Assembly: GCA_003573635.1 (NCBI GenBank)
Contig: QUTJ01031337.1
Coordinates: 1 to 10,961 of the forward strand
DNA from: Goniomonas avonlea
Lineage: Eukaryota; Cryptophyceae; Goniomonadida; Goniomonadaceae
Length of the DNA stretch: 10,961 nucleotides
Direction of reading: 5' to 3'
A program made the translations under genes and the position numbers. The notes below the pieces were generated by a model. It had not been told where the DNA came from. It saw nothing but the letters and a program-made list of their open reading frames with translations, and made no database searches. This document shows positions 1 to 7,586 of the stretch, piece after piece (positions within the stretch are counted from its first letter, which is position 1; every line of letters starts with the position of its first letter).

Positions 1-24
1 TACTTAAACTTACCAATCCTACAG

Positions 25-185
25 TGTTGGAGGGTCGGAGACAGTTGTGGGAGGAGGTTGTTGCTGCTTCCTTTCAGCAGCCACCGCGATCACCATCACC
101 ACCCCCTGTCAGAAAGCTCAACGAAGTAGACGAAGAGGCAGAGGCCTACAAGGAGTTGGAAAAACGGTTATTGACCCGTGCACCA
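25..185 (+). CDS. Unidentified host gene, internal exon
   Basis: This looks like a coding exon of a host gene that I do not recognise. A pyrimidine-containing acceptor (ccaatcctacag) ends at base 24. An open frame of 53 codons follows, entered after two bases, with a proline-rich stretch (QQPPRSPSPPPVRK) and an acidic, lysine-rich and probably helical stretch (DEEAEAYKELEKR). The best donor is the GT at 186 after the codon CCA, so the exon ends in phase 0. The next acceptor (ctgtctgacag, ending at 352) opens an exon that reads on in phase 0. The implied intron is 167 bp and carries a pyrimidine-rich run. The matching phases and the charged, low-complexity protein support coding. The start of the gene lies outside the window. 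The donor (CCA|GTGTGT) is weak, so the 3' edge is uncertain. Confidence 0.45.
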
Positions 186-352
186 GTGTGTTTCTCTCAG
201 TCTCACTTTTCCTCTCTTCTCTCCATCTGCTTCTTCAGCTCTCACACACACACTGTGTCGATTCTTGCCACTTGTTGTCTTTTCGTGGCCCCAAAATTTG
301 TGGATAATTGTCACATATTCGGGCAATATGAGGTGTAACTGCTGTCTGACAG

Positions 353-433
353 ATAAAGGAGCAGCTTGCCTGGGACCGAGTGCAGCCCAGACGCATTGCC
401 GCGTACGTCAAAGCATTGCCACAATATATCTAT

Positions 434-445
<12 letters not shown>
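353..445 (+). CDS. Unidentified host gene, following exon or 3' end
   Basis: An open frame of about 24 good codons follows a clear acceptor (tgtctgacag). It begins IKEQLAWDRVQPRRIAAYV and then runs into the AT microsatellite, where it would add YIYIYI and stop at TAA 443-445. It is phase-compatible with the exon at 25-185. The peptide is rich in charged and aromatic residues and looks like real protein, but matches no family I know. The gene may end here, or a longer exon may have been cut by microsatellite growth and by the transposable element that starts just after it. No GT donor exists before base 495. Confidence 0.4.

Positions 446-507
<62 letters not shown>
424..507. repeat. Compound (AT)n-(GT)n microsatellite
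   Basis: About 70 bases of alternating AT with two small interruptions pass into six GT units. The tract directly abuts the terminal-repeat fragment that starts at about 505. Long open frames across it (YIYIYI on both strands) are only translations of the repeat. Confidence 0.95.
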
Positions 508-548
508 AACTATCCAACACTAATCATTTGGAGATAACGATCCCCACT
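505..548 (+). repeat. Terminal-repeat fragment R1 (3' end of copy 1)
   Basis: The core from gtgaactatcc to taacgatcccc matches 6521-6563 in the same orientation and 9903-9945 in reverse complement, with roughly four out of five bases shared by eye. R1 is cut on its left by the GT microsatellite. About 30 bp after the core a second patch (ggtgatcccctc) matches 6752-6765, so R1 seems to lack about 160 bp that R2 retains. Confidence 0.65.
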
Positions 549-1014
549 TTCACCTCATGTTATTGCTGAATGGTTGGTGATCCCCTCTTCACACACGACA
601 CAATTTAGCAAGACATGAGCGCAACAAGACGGCAAAATGATCAGGTGAGGGACGAGAGACGAGTTTGCGCGTGTTACGTGGTTTAGTAAGGCCTAACTGG
701 CCGACGCCGAGCAGTGTTCGTGACTAAACTATGGCCAAATCCGTTCACGCGGCGAGTCATGCCAGCGGGTGGCCAACCGCGCTGGGATCATGAGCTCGCG
801 CTCTAATGGTCGGGCGAGCCGCTCTACTGACGGACATCCGGACACATACTGGTGGCACCAGGGCGAACCGATCCGAAACAGCTGGGAATCAGAGAAAGCG
901 GGGAGGGACACGGTCGTGGAGACTGTGCTCCCCGGTGCGCGGACGAAGCGAGGCTGTTTTTGCCTCACTTGGGGCGCATCCACGGTGGACGCTTGCCTAC
1001 TTCGCCTGGTGTCC
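549..1014 (-). other. 3' noncoding part of copy 1
   Basis: No convincing gene is visible. The GC-rich part from about 640 shares patches in the same order and orientation with the stretch before copy 2's recombinase tail. Examples are gtgagggacgagag at 646 against gcgagggacacag at 6836, and catgccagcgggtggcca near 758 against catgccagtggggggcca near 6974. This suggests it is the 3' untranslated part of the element between the recombinase stop codon and the terminal repeat. Open frames here differ on every strand and show no conserved motif. Confidence 0.5.
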
Positions 1015-3143
1015 TCATCGCGACTGAGGTGTCTTGAAGAACTCGTCGATGGGGCGAGTGGCTGGAGGCGGAGGCAGCGTTCTTGTCGGCGGGCGGCCGC
1101 GGCCCCTTGCGGGGGCAGATCGCCGTGACAGGGGCTCGTCGTCGGACGACTCTCCTGCAGGGGCAGGCCGCTGCAATAGGGGCTCGTCGTCAGACATCTC
1201 CTGATCGGTCGCGTGCGACTCCGTCTCGCGGACCTGGGTTCTCTCGCGAGTTTGCTCAGCTGCAGCCGCCGGATCGGCTTCCTTCGCCTCGGCGCGCGCT
1301 GCCAAGTTCTTGTGCGTAAGCCAGATCGGGTCCCACTTCGGCGAGCTTTGCCTGGTACCCTTCAGCAGGCTAAGGCGGCGGCTGATGTCATCGCCCGCGT
1401 ACAACCTGCAGACGTCGGATGCCCAATAGCCCAGCGCCTTGAGCTGCTCGAAGGACATGTGGCCATAGTGGAGCATCTCTGCCGCGAAGAGCTTGCGGAG
1501 CGACTGGATTCCGAGGCACTCCCGCAAGAAGTTGCCATAGCCTGCGGACTGCATGAACGCGAAAATATGGTTCAGGCACCTGGACCAATCTGTGTTCATG
1601 AACTGCTTGCCGTCCGGTGTGCAGATCAGGAGGCCTGGCTGGAGGCGGTGTTTCAGCCTGTTGTAGAGAAACCAATAGAATGGGATGTCTGTGGCGTTCT
1701 TGTCCGTGACGTAGCAGTAGGTCCGTACATTGGCCTTCTGGTTCTTCTTGTGCATGCCAGTAATACAGACATAGGGTTCGCCATCGAAGATCCCGAAGAT
1801 CACGGCGTTGTCAGTCCTGTCAGCGAAGGCGTCGTCGGCTGCGAGGAAACCAGGCCACTGGACCAATGACGCAGCATTGCGCCGGAGCATCGTGCAAGTG
1901 CAGACCAGGGCCGCCATCAGGAAACTCTGATCCCAGGCGTCCTTGGAGTCGAGGTAGTGGACCATGTACTCGATCAGGGCGTTCCTGGGGATCGAGTGCT
2001 TCTCCTTGTCTCGCTTCACGCCGTGCTCCTCGGCGTAAGCGAGTGCCGCTCATACCCTGGGATCTGTGCACGGGTTCTCACCGTCAAAGAACTGGATCCA
2101 AGTGTCGCACCAGAAGCGAAGCACGAAGATCTCGAACCCGATCGACTCCTTGGTGACATAGTCCATACGTGAGAGGATGTAGTGGGTGAGCAGGGGAACC
2201 GTGGGCATGGTGGGGCACACCATGATGCCGATCTCCTTACGCGCCCACGCCCGAAACTGGCCGACGCGGAGTGAACAGTTCTCGGCTGTAGAGCTGCGAA
2301 GCCTCAAACTCGTGTCGGCCGCACACTTCTGGACGAACTTGGCGAAGAGGTCCTCTTTGCCCGGCACGACTGTGAGTCCGTAACTGACGAAATCCTCGCG
2401 GCACTTTGCGCACTTGCGCAGCACACCGCCGTCTGGAGCATTCCGCAACACCACCAGCATTGGGTGATGCCGCTGACCACGCAGGTGACACCTGGCTCAT
2501 CCGGACACGGCACTTCGTCGACTGGCAACGACCGACGAAGCCCTTCTCGATGTCGTGGACAGGGATGGTCTGCACCACCGGGTATGTACCCGCTGCTGTG
2601 GTGACTTTGGAGAAGCAGTAACTGCGTGGTGGCTGCCTGACGACCTTGACCGATGCCGGATCCAGGCTCTGGTGTCGCGATCGGCGGCGGAATCAACTTG
2701 TCCTCCCTGAAGGGGGTGAAATGGGGCTTCACTGTTTCGTGGATGGTGATCGCCTTGCGGTCTGTCGCCTGAGCGTTGTAGGCGGCTGCCACTCCAGGCC
2801 AAAGGGCCCTCTTGGCTTTGCGTTCTTCTTTGGTGCGAACCAACCTGAGCTTCTCCCCATGCCTGGCGTGCATGGCGAAGGCGCGGTCGGGGGATATGAG
2901 CCCCGGGTGCCTGAAGTTGAGTGGGCCGACCGAGTCGTCGCTGCCGTCCTCGTCGGGCTCGCACGCTGCCCAACGGCGATGCTCCTCGCTTTCTGCCACT
3001 ACACGTCGACGCAGGGTGGATGCGCAGGGAGTCGGTGCTCCTCTGGGGGCGAGGCAGAGCCACGGGTCGTCTCGTCTCACAGAGCCCTTCGCGGCGTGCG
3101 GCGGCGTCTTCTCGAGGTCTTGCTGCGCTGGGCGACACTCCAT
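1015..3143 (-). pseudogene. Tyrosine recombinase of copy 1, broken
   Basis: The ORF probably starts at ATG 3141-3143 and ends at TGA 1015-1017. An N-terminal part of unknown function (to about 2680) leads into a cysteine cluster (about 2440-2540) and then a helical core-binding domain (2390-2060). The catalytic domain is at 2019-1330. Numbered from GTG 2019, it shows an Arg pair at 46-47, Lys in HKKNQK (90-95), QSLR (172-175) in place of the usual HxxR, GYW (197-199) and the likely nucleophile Tyr207 in CRLYAGD. These fit tyrosine recombinases, which in DIRS elements insert the circular cDNA. The tail has two SDDEPL repeats, RGRGRPP (305-311) and TRPIDEFFK (321-329). Damage: frame changes near 2650, 2510 and 2455, about 45 extra bases in the cysteine cluster relative to copy 2, and an in-frame TGA at 2050-2052. 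Family assignment is firm; the Gln in the HxxR position could be real or decay. Confidence 0.8.
1130..1225 (-). repeat. 48-bp tandem repeat encoding SDDEPL motifs
   Basis: Two imperfect 48-bp units share aggggctcgtcgtc at offset 48. On the minus strand they encode a 16-residue repeat with SDDEPL followed by RRSAPA or QRPAPA. SDDE fits the casein kinase 2 acceptor pattern (S-x-x-E/D). Confidence 0.75.
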
Positions 3144-3224
3144 CCAGTCGAGCTCCCCACCCGCTGGGTGGGTACCCTGGTCCCTCGTCCACTTGGGTCT
3201 CGCTGCGCCACCTGCAGTCGCGCG

Positions 3225-6101
3225 TCAGGCCTGCTGCTTGCGCCACATCTCCACATCCCAACAGTGAGGGGGGGCGGGAATGCGATCGGGCAAAGGTGAC
3301 GGAAAATACGACCAGATAGAATGCGGGGGGCGCGAGAAGAACAGGGGTGGGTGCGAGGCGCTGGCCGCACGTGGGTATCTTCGGACGAGCTTGAAACCCA
3401 GTGCTGGGAGGGAATCACGCAAGCTGATCTCAGCGAGCGAACCGAGACGAGGCCAGATGAGCGTGGCACTGAATCGGTGACCGGCCGCCTGCTGGGCGTG
3501 CAGGTGCCGTACGAGTTCGGCGAGTTTTTGGAAGTCTGGATTGATGAACCAATCCTCACCCTCGAGGTCCTCTTCAAAGAAGCTCCGATGGAGCCAACAC
3601 TACTTGCGACATTGTGCGTTGGACCTGCTGCGTCGGCATAAGCCTCGACGGTGTGGGTGATTCCGAAAGTGTGCTTGAACTCTTGCCGAATCTCGACATT
3701 GAACACTGTCGTCGGCTTGGCTGGTTTCTCAACTCCCGATTGCGCGTCCGCGAGCGTGTTGATCCTGCCTGGGATATGAACCGCGATCACGTCAAGTTGG
3801 AGGTCGAAAGCCAACTTTGCGAACTGCTTCGCGATCGTGTTGGTCTCTTCCCTGGGGCTGTAGCCTTTGTTGATTGCTGCGACGGCTTGGGTGTTGTCGA
3901 TGCGCATGCGACGGCTTGGGTGTTGTCGATGCGCATGATCACTCTTCCGTCCTGGCCTGGCTGGGGCGTGAGCGACGGGCCCACGCGCTGGAGGAGCACG
4001 AACACTCCCATGAGTTCCCACACGCCAATGTGGGAGATGGACTCTAGGTGGGAGGCCAGCTCGGGCGTGAAGTGCACCGAGTAACTCTCCAAGTCGAACC
4101 ATCCTCCTAGACCGCCGCCTGACGCGTCTGAAGTGAGGACTGGAATGCCTGAGCGTGTCCAGCCTCTCGAGGTATCGTTGATGTACTTATGTTCCTCGTC
4201 GGAGCCATCGAAACTCAGCTTGAAGCAGTGAGGGCGCCAGATTCCTTTGTGTTCACCTGCTAGGTACATGCGTACTCCGTTCTGATTGCGGCCGTTCTTG
4301 ATCCACCAATGGCAGGCTGCGACCGCGCCGTCCCCGAGGACGACCTTGGTTCCTTTCTTCCAAAGCTTGAGGGTAGGTATAACTCGGACCGCGGCGTCGC
4401 GCCCTTTGATCCACCTGTTGCTCGCGAAGGCTGCGAAGGGATTCCCGAGTGAACCGCGCCAGTTTGTTCCGTTGTCGTTGACCACCAGCTCCTCCGGTGC
4501 CTATAGAGGCCGGATGAAATCATAGATGTGCGCTCGGGCTTCGCGCGTGTATGCCGCCATGCAGTTGAGATGACCGGCCACTTTTGCGCACCGTCTTGTG
4601 CGTCAACTCAACCGTCTGCGTCGTCTCTTGCCTCCTGCAGCAGCTCGGCCGCTTGCCGCAGAGCCGCGTCCATCTTTGCGGTCGGTATGGACGCGAGATC
4701 TTTCAAAGGATCGATGACAACTCCCTTGAAGGAAAGACCCACTCCAGTAATGGTCTTGTCGGCCTCCGGCTGGAAACTGACACCCAGACGGGACAAGAGC
4801 CCCGTCAGATGCCGTAAATAGATCTCTCCAATTTCGAGATCATCGCCCCATCTGGGCTCGACCGTACCCTATTAATCATCCATCATTACTACTAGGTTGG
4901 CTGTGGGGGCGATGGGGCCCTCACTTGCATCATGGTCTCCCCATCCGCGAGCTCTCATCGCCGCGACGACCGTTGCTGCTTGCATCTGGATCCAAGGACC
5001 GTCGGTCATGCCAAACGAGGTGTACCTGTGGTGCCAGCACGATCTGTCACCTGGGTCGACGACAGACACCGAATCACGATGTTCCCAGTAGCGTGGCTTG
5101 CCTAGGAACGCGTGGGGTTCATCCGTTTTGTATTGGATCGAGGTCCGGGTTGTGATCGCGATCGCATCGTCGACCTCGGCGTACTGCACTGTTGCCTTAC
5201 TGGTCATGTTGTTGAGACCTGACCTCTTGCAGTCGAAGACGATTCTCCACTTCTGAGATCCGTCCTCGCGCTCCTTGGGCACGAAGTGCATGGGTGTCAG
5301 TAACTCTGGGATATAACTGAGCGGCCCTTCCCACTTGTGCGATTTGACCGCGACCCGCTGGAACTCAGCGACTGCTGAGCGCGGTGTGTCGTGGCCACCA
5401 GTGACCATGGTCTTGCCGTTAACGGCCTGCAGGTCCGTCTGGCGCCGAACCTTCTCTGGAACGCATGAGAAATTGTACGGCCAGCCGTCGCGAATCGACG
5501 ACCACACTTCCGTCGGGGCGCCACGGGCATACCATTGCTCCCAGTGCAGTTGCTGATGAGTTGGGGCGCCCAGTCGGGGTGTAGACCCCGTCCATGTCAT
5601 CCTGCATCCCGGCGATCACTGTCTTGGCGAAGGCCTCGATCAGCTCAACTGGCGCTGTTTCCGAGGGCGGTACTCCTTGAGACCACGATGTGTATGTCTG
5701 CTTCTCGTGGCGGCGNATCATCAGCACGTCGATCTCCTCTTTCACCAAAAACGATCGGCAAGAAGAGACTGCGCACATGGGGCATATCGAGAAATCTGGT
5801 GCGAACTTGTACGGCGGCACGACGTCCCTCGGGGCCCGCTCCAACGCATCCAACACTCTTGTGACTAACGTCCGGGCGGTGTTGTTCTCAACTGGGTATG
5901 CTGAGTCTCTGAACTTGTGGAGCAGTGGAAGTGTCTGCTTCCACAGGCGCGTGAGTCGACGGCCCCATTGTGGCTTCTCATCGTGCGGCGCTCATGCGCC
6001 TTGTAAATCCTGTAATCGCCGAAAAGCTTCTTGCAGCGTTTACACAATTGCTCATCTGCTGTACCCTCCCATGATCTGGGTGGGTCCCCAGCATTTTTCA
6101 T
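3225..6101 (-). pseudogene. Reverse transcriptase-RNase H polyprotein of copy 1, broken
   Basis: The order from the N side is as follows. A C2H2-like finger (LCKRCKKLF...YKAH, about 6045-5990) and a basic/leucine-rich linker with CPMC (5960-5600) come first. The RT follows, with the entry motif WSSIRDGWPYNF, QKWRIVFD (template-binding motif, near 5240), FGMTDGPW and the catalytic NLVVMMDD ending at 4875. A thumb (4860-4610) leads into RNase H with LTSDASGGG (Asp at 4128), VWELMG (Glu at 4017), RIDNTQAVA (Asp at 3927) and HIPGRINTLADA (Asp at 3748). A conserved extension (EDWFINPDFQKLAEL) ends at MWRKQQA and TGA 3225. The reaction is RNA-templated DNA synthesis and RNA removal from hybrids. 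Breaks: frame changes near 5985, 5575, 4590, 3910 and 3585; stops at 4869-4874 (two), 4608 and 4501. The motif A Asp is uncertain (TDEPHAFLG near 5120). Confidence 0.85.
3880..3937. repeat. Perfect 29-bp tandem duplication in RNase H
   Basis: The unit at 3880-3908 is repeated without a mismatch at 3909-3937. It encodes the RIDNTQAVA motif, so the catalytic Asp region appears twice, once in each of two frames. Because 29 is not a multiple of 3, the duplication itself causes the frame change that splits RNase H. Confidence 0.95.
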
Positions 6102-6369
6102 CCTCCGTGGCCTTGCCTGCTGGGCGTGTGGGGCTGGGCTGTGTAATCACAGTACCTGCTGAGGCGCCTGGTGCTGGGCCATCGTCGACGTCCGTGATAA
6201 TGTACTGTCTGGGCTGGAGATTGTTGTAGAGGTTGGTCCGGCTATTTCTCACGCAGTGGGTGCAGGTCAGGTAGCCGGACGCAAATTGCCACGATCCTTT
6301 GGGGACGCAGCTCGCGTGGAACCATCGTCCACAGCCTATGTCAATAGCTATTGGAAGGACGTGCTCCAC
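6052..6369 (-). pseudogene. PHD-like zinc finger at the 5' end of copy 1
   Basis: On the minus strand this frame shows CGRWFHASC followed by LTCTHC, giving C-x4-H-x2-C-x14-C-x2-C, the second half of a PHD-type (C4HC3) finger including the aromatic residue before His. A further Cys (TGC just before GTG 6369) precedes it; the first Cys pair is not clear. TAG lies two codons upstream, within tttctag, which could be a stop or a 3' splice site. The frame ends at 6052, and a neighbouring frame (6101-5865) carries on with the C2H2-like finger, so a frameshift near 6090 probably joins them in one N-terminal region. PHD fingers commonly read histone H3 tails; here that role is inference. It could also be a degenerate RING-like finger. 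Confidence 0.55.
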
Positions 6370-6445
6370 GGGGCAAGACTAGAAATACTTAGCTTCAGGT
6401 GTATTGTGGGCAACATTTTTAAGGATTTTTATCAGGGAGGATAGC
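6370..6445. other. Junction between copy 1 5' side and copy 2 terminal repeat
   Basis: This is a short AT-rich spacer with no gene. Copy 1's own 5' terminal repeat, expected here on the minus strand, is not seen; instead the plus-strand terminal repeat of copy 2 begins. Copy 1 therefore looks 5'-truncated, or cut by the insertion of copy 2. Confidence 0.4.
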
Positions 6446-6720
6446 TCAGTCATCTCGTTGCTACGAACGAGAGCCTTTTTCCTGACAGATAACTTCCTCA
6501 TGTTACTCATCACAATTCTAAGCAAGTTATCCAATTCTAATCCTTTGGAGCTAACGATCCCTGCACCCTCTTATTCTCATTTGTTTCGCAAAATTGCGGG
6601 TGGGTGGGCAAAATCAAAGATCACATCATTATTTGTGATGAAGCGTACTTGGTCACAACTGCAACAAGTCCGTCGGGTTAGGGACATAATTGGTTATGAT
6701 TAGTGCTCCACTCCTCATCC
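6446..6720 (+). repeat. Terminal repeat R2 of copy 2 (3' side)
   Basis: R2 matches the reverse complement of 9715-10016 in colinear patches: tcagtcat at the outer edge, ttatccaattctaatcctttggagc (6527-6551), gcgggtgggtgggcaaaatcaaa (6596-6618), acttggtcacaa (6647-6658) and ggttatgattagtgctcc (6693-6710). R2 appears shorter than R3 by a gap of roughly 25 bp. The central core also recurs in R1. It is AT-richer than the coding parts and carries no ORF of note. Confidence 0.8.
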
Positions 6721-7269
6721 CAGTGATGCTCTGTATCCACAACCTGATCATGGTAAGTGATCCCCCCTCATACCTGGCACAAGTGGCACAGATAATGAGA
6801 CAGAGTCAACACGCATGTACATTGCACACATTGAGCGAGGGACACAGTACAAATGAGGTTCGTGGGTTCGTGTGGTGCTCGTCAGCTTTAATTGGGCTCC
6901 AAGAGCTGAAAAAGGAGACCATCGTCACGGACTTGCAAGCTGTGGCCAATGTCCATGTCCATTCAGCTGTGGCCATGCCAGTGGGGGGCCAGCCCACTGG
7001 GGTCATGTTTCTGGGATAGCAGGACGGAGTTCGAGCCCAGGGCTCGGTCTCAAATCGGTGTTTTTCTGTACCACTGACAGGCGTACGCATGCACTAGTGG
7101 CTAGCACGGGCCGGCCTGCTTCATCCAAGACCCTGAAAAAACAGTTGTCAGTGCTGCGGTTGGCTGCGGGGTTTAGTTGCAGCAAGGGCCCGACACGGGG
7201 CTCTCTGAGGCAGGACACTTGCCCATGACACAGTCCGGTCCCGCTGCTTGTGCTGCGAAAAAAATCACG
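6721..7269 (-). other. 3' noncoding stretch of copy 2
   Basis: No gene is supported. Several patches match the 3' noncoding part of copy 1 (560-1014) in the same order. A short perfect hairpin (CCAGTGGG/CCCACTGG, 7-base loop) lies at 6978-7000 within one of those patches. The stretch contains GTTCGAGCC (7029-7037), which resembles a pol III B box, but no A box is placed properly upstream. Confidence 0.45.
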
Positions 7270-7548
7270 TCAATCAGGCGGGCTCCAACCGGAGGGGGCA
7301 GCGTACAATGACACAGACGTCCAGGTCACGTCCTTGGCCCCTCGGGGCAAAGGTGATGCCGCCGTGGGCGCGGTCGGACCCACCTCGCGAATCTCTTTGG
7401 TCTCGCCCTCCGTCTCTGTGTCCATCACGGCTGCCTTTGTTGTGTTGGCCTCCAGAAGCTGCTTGACTCTGGCATAGGTGGTGTTCAGAGGCTCCCACTT
7501 AGTGCCTGGTGCCTCGTCCGACGCCGTTTCAACACCACGACTCAGCAA
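7270..7548 (-). pseudogene. Copy 2 segment S1: remnant of the recombinase tail region
   Basis: A 92-codon open frame includes APGTKWEPLN, which resembles QSSPKWDPIW after the catalytic Tyr in copy 1's recombinase. At the DNA level tcccactt...gcctggtgcc aligns with tcccacttcggcgagctttgcctggtacc (1330-1360), in the same orientation. The rest, including an acidic stretch (MDTETEGETKE), has diverged, and the AT-hook-like and PCNA-like motifs are not seen. This is the weakest of the copy 2 segment assignments. Confidence 0.45.
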
Positions 7549-7586
7549 GCCTCAGCAGGCCACGACTCAGCAGCCCACGACTCAGC
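7536..7586. repeat. Three CACGACTCAGC repeats at an inversion junction
   Basis: CACGACTCAGC occurs exactly at 7536-7546, 7561-7571 and 7576-7586, with partial copies between. It lies precisely where the minus-oriented S1 meets the plus-oriented S2. Confidence 0.85.

Larger units (their letters stand above)
505..6369 (-). mobile_element. Copy 1: degenerate DIRS-like tyrosine-recombinase retrotransposon
   Basis: Read on the minus strand, this element has finger domains, reverse transcriptase, RNase H, a conserved C-terminal extension, and then a tyrosine recombinase in a separate ORF. RT plus RNase H plus tyrosine recombinase, without a DDE integrase or protease, is the hallmark of YR retrotransposons (DIRS, PAT and Ngaro groups). 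At the 3' end lies a fragment (505-548) of the repeat that forms inverted termini around copy 2, which favours a DIRS-like layout. No matching repeat is seen at the 5' end, so that end seems truncated at or before about 6445. I see no adenine-methylase motif (DPPY or NPPY) between RNase H and the recombinase. Frameshifts and stops make it a dead copy. One ambiguous base (n) lies at 5716. Confidence 0.8.

Noticed and set aside
178-569. Long frames of YIYIYI on both strands
   Set aside because: They are translations of the AT/GT microsatellite.
3225-3650. DIRS-type adenine methylase domain between RNase H and recombinase
   Set aside because: No DPPY/NPPY or FxGxG-like motif is seen; the tract is better described as a conserved RNase H C-terminal extension.
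1213-4084. Plus-strand open frames opposite the recombinase and RNase H (for example 1213-1869, 2646-3299, 3614-4084)
   Set aside because: They are antisense shadows in GC-rich DNA with no motif; the minus strand carries the conserved domains seen also in copy 2.
2050-4874. Stop codon reassignment as the explanation for the in-frame stops
   Set aside because: All three stop codons interrupt the frames, frameshifts occur as well, and one stop aligns with Tyr in copy 2. Decay explains this better.
3585-5985. Programmed frameshifting or introns joining the RT-RNase H frames
   Set aside because: There are many frame changes at places without slippery sites or good GT-AG pairs, and one is caused by the 29-bp duplication.
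6439-6450. tRNA-like GGATAGCTCAGT (A-box-like), suggesting a tRNA or SINE
   Set aside because: No cloverleaf can be folded, no good B box follows at the right distance, and R3 does not keep the motif.
7029-7037. B-box-like GTTCGAGCC, suggesting a pol III gene
   Set aside because: No A box lies at the right spacing and no tRNA fold is visible; copy 1 shows no equivalent.
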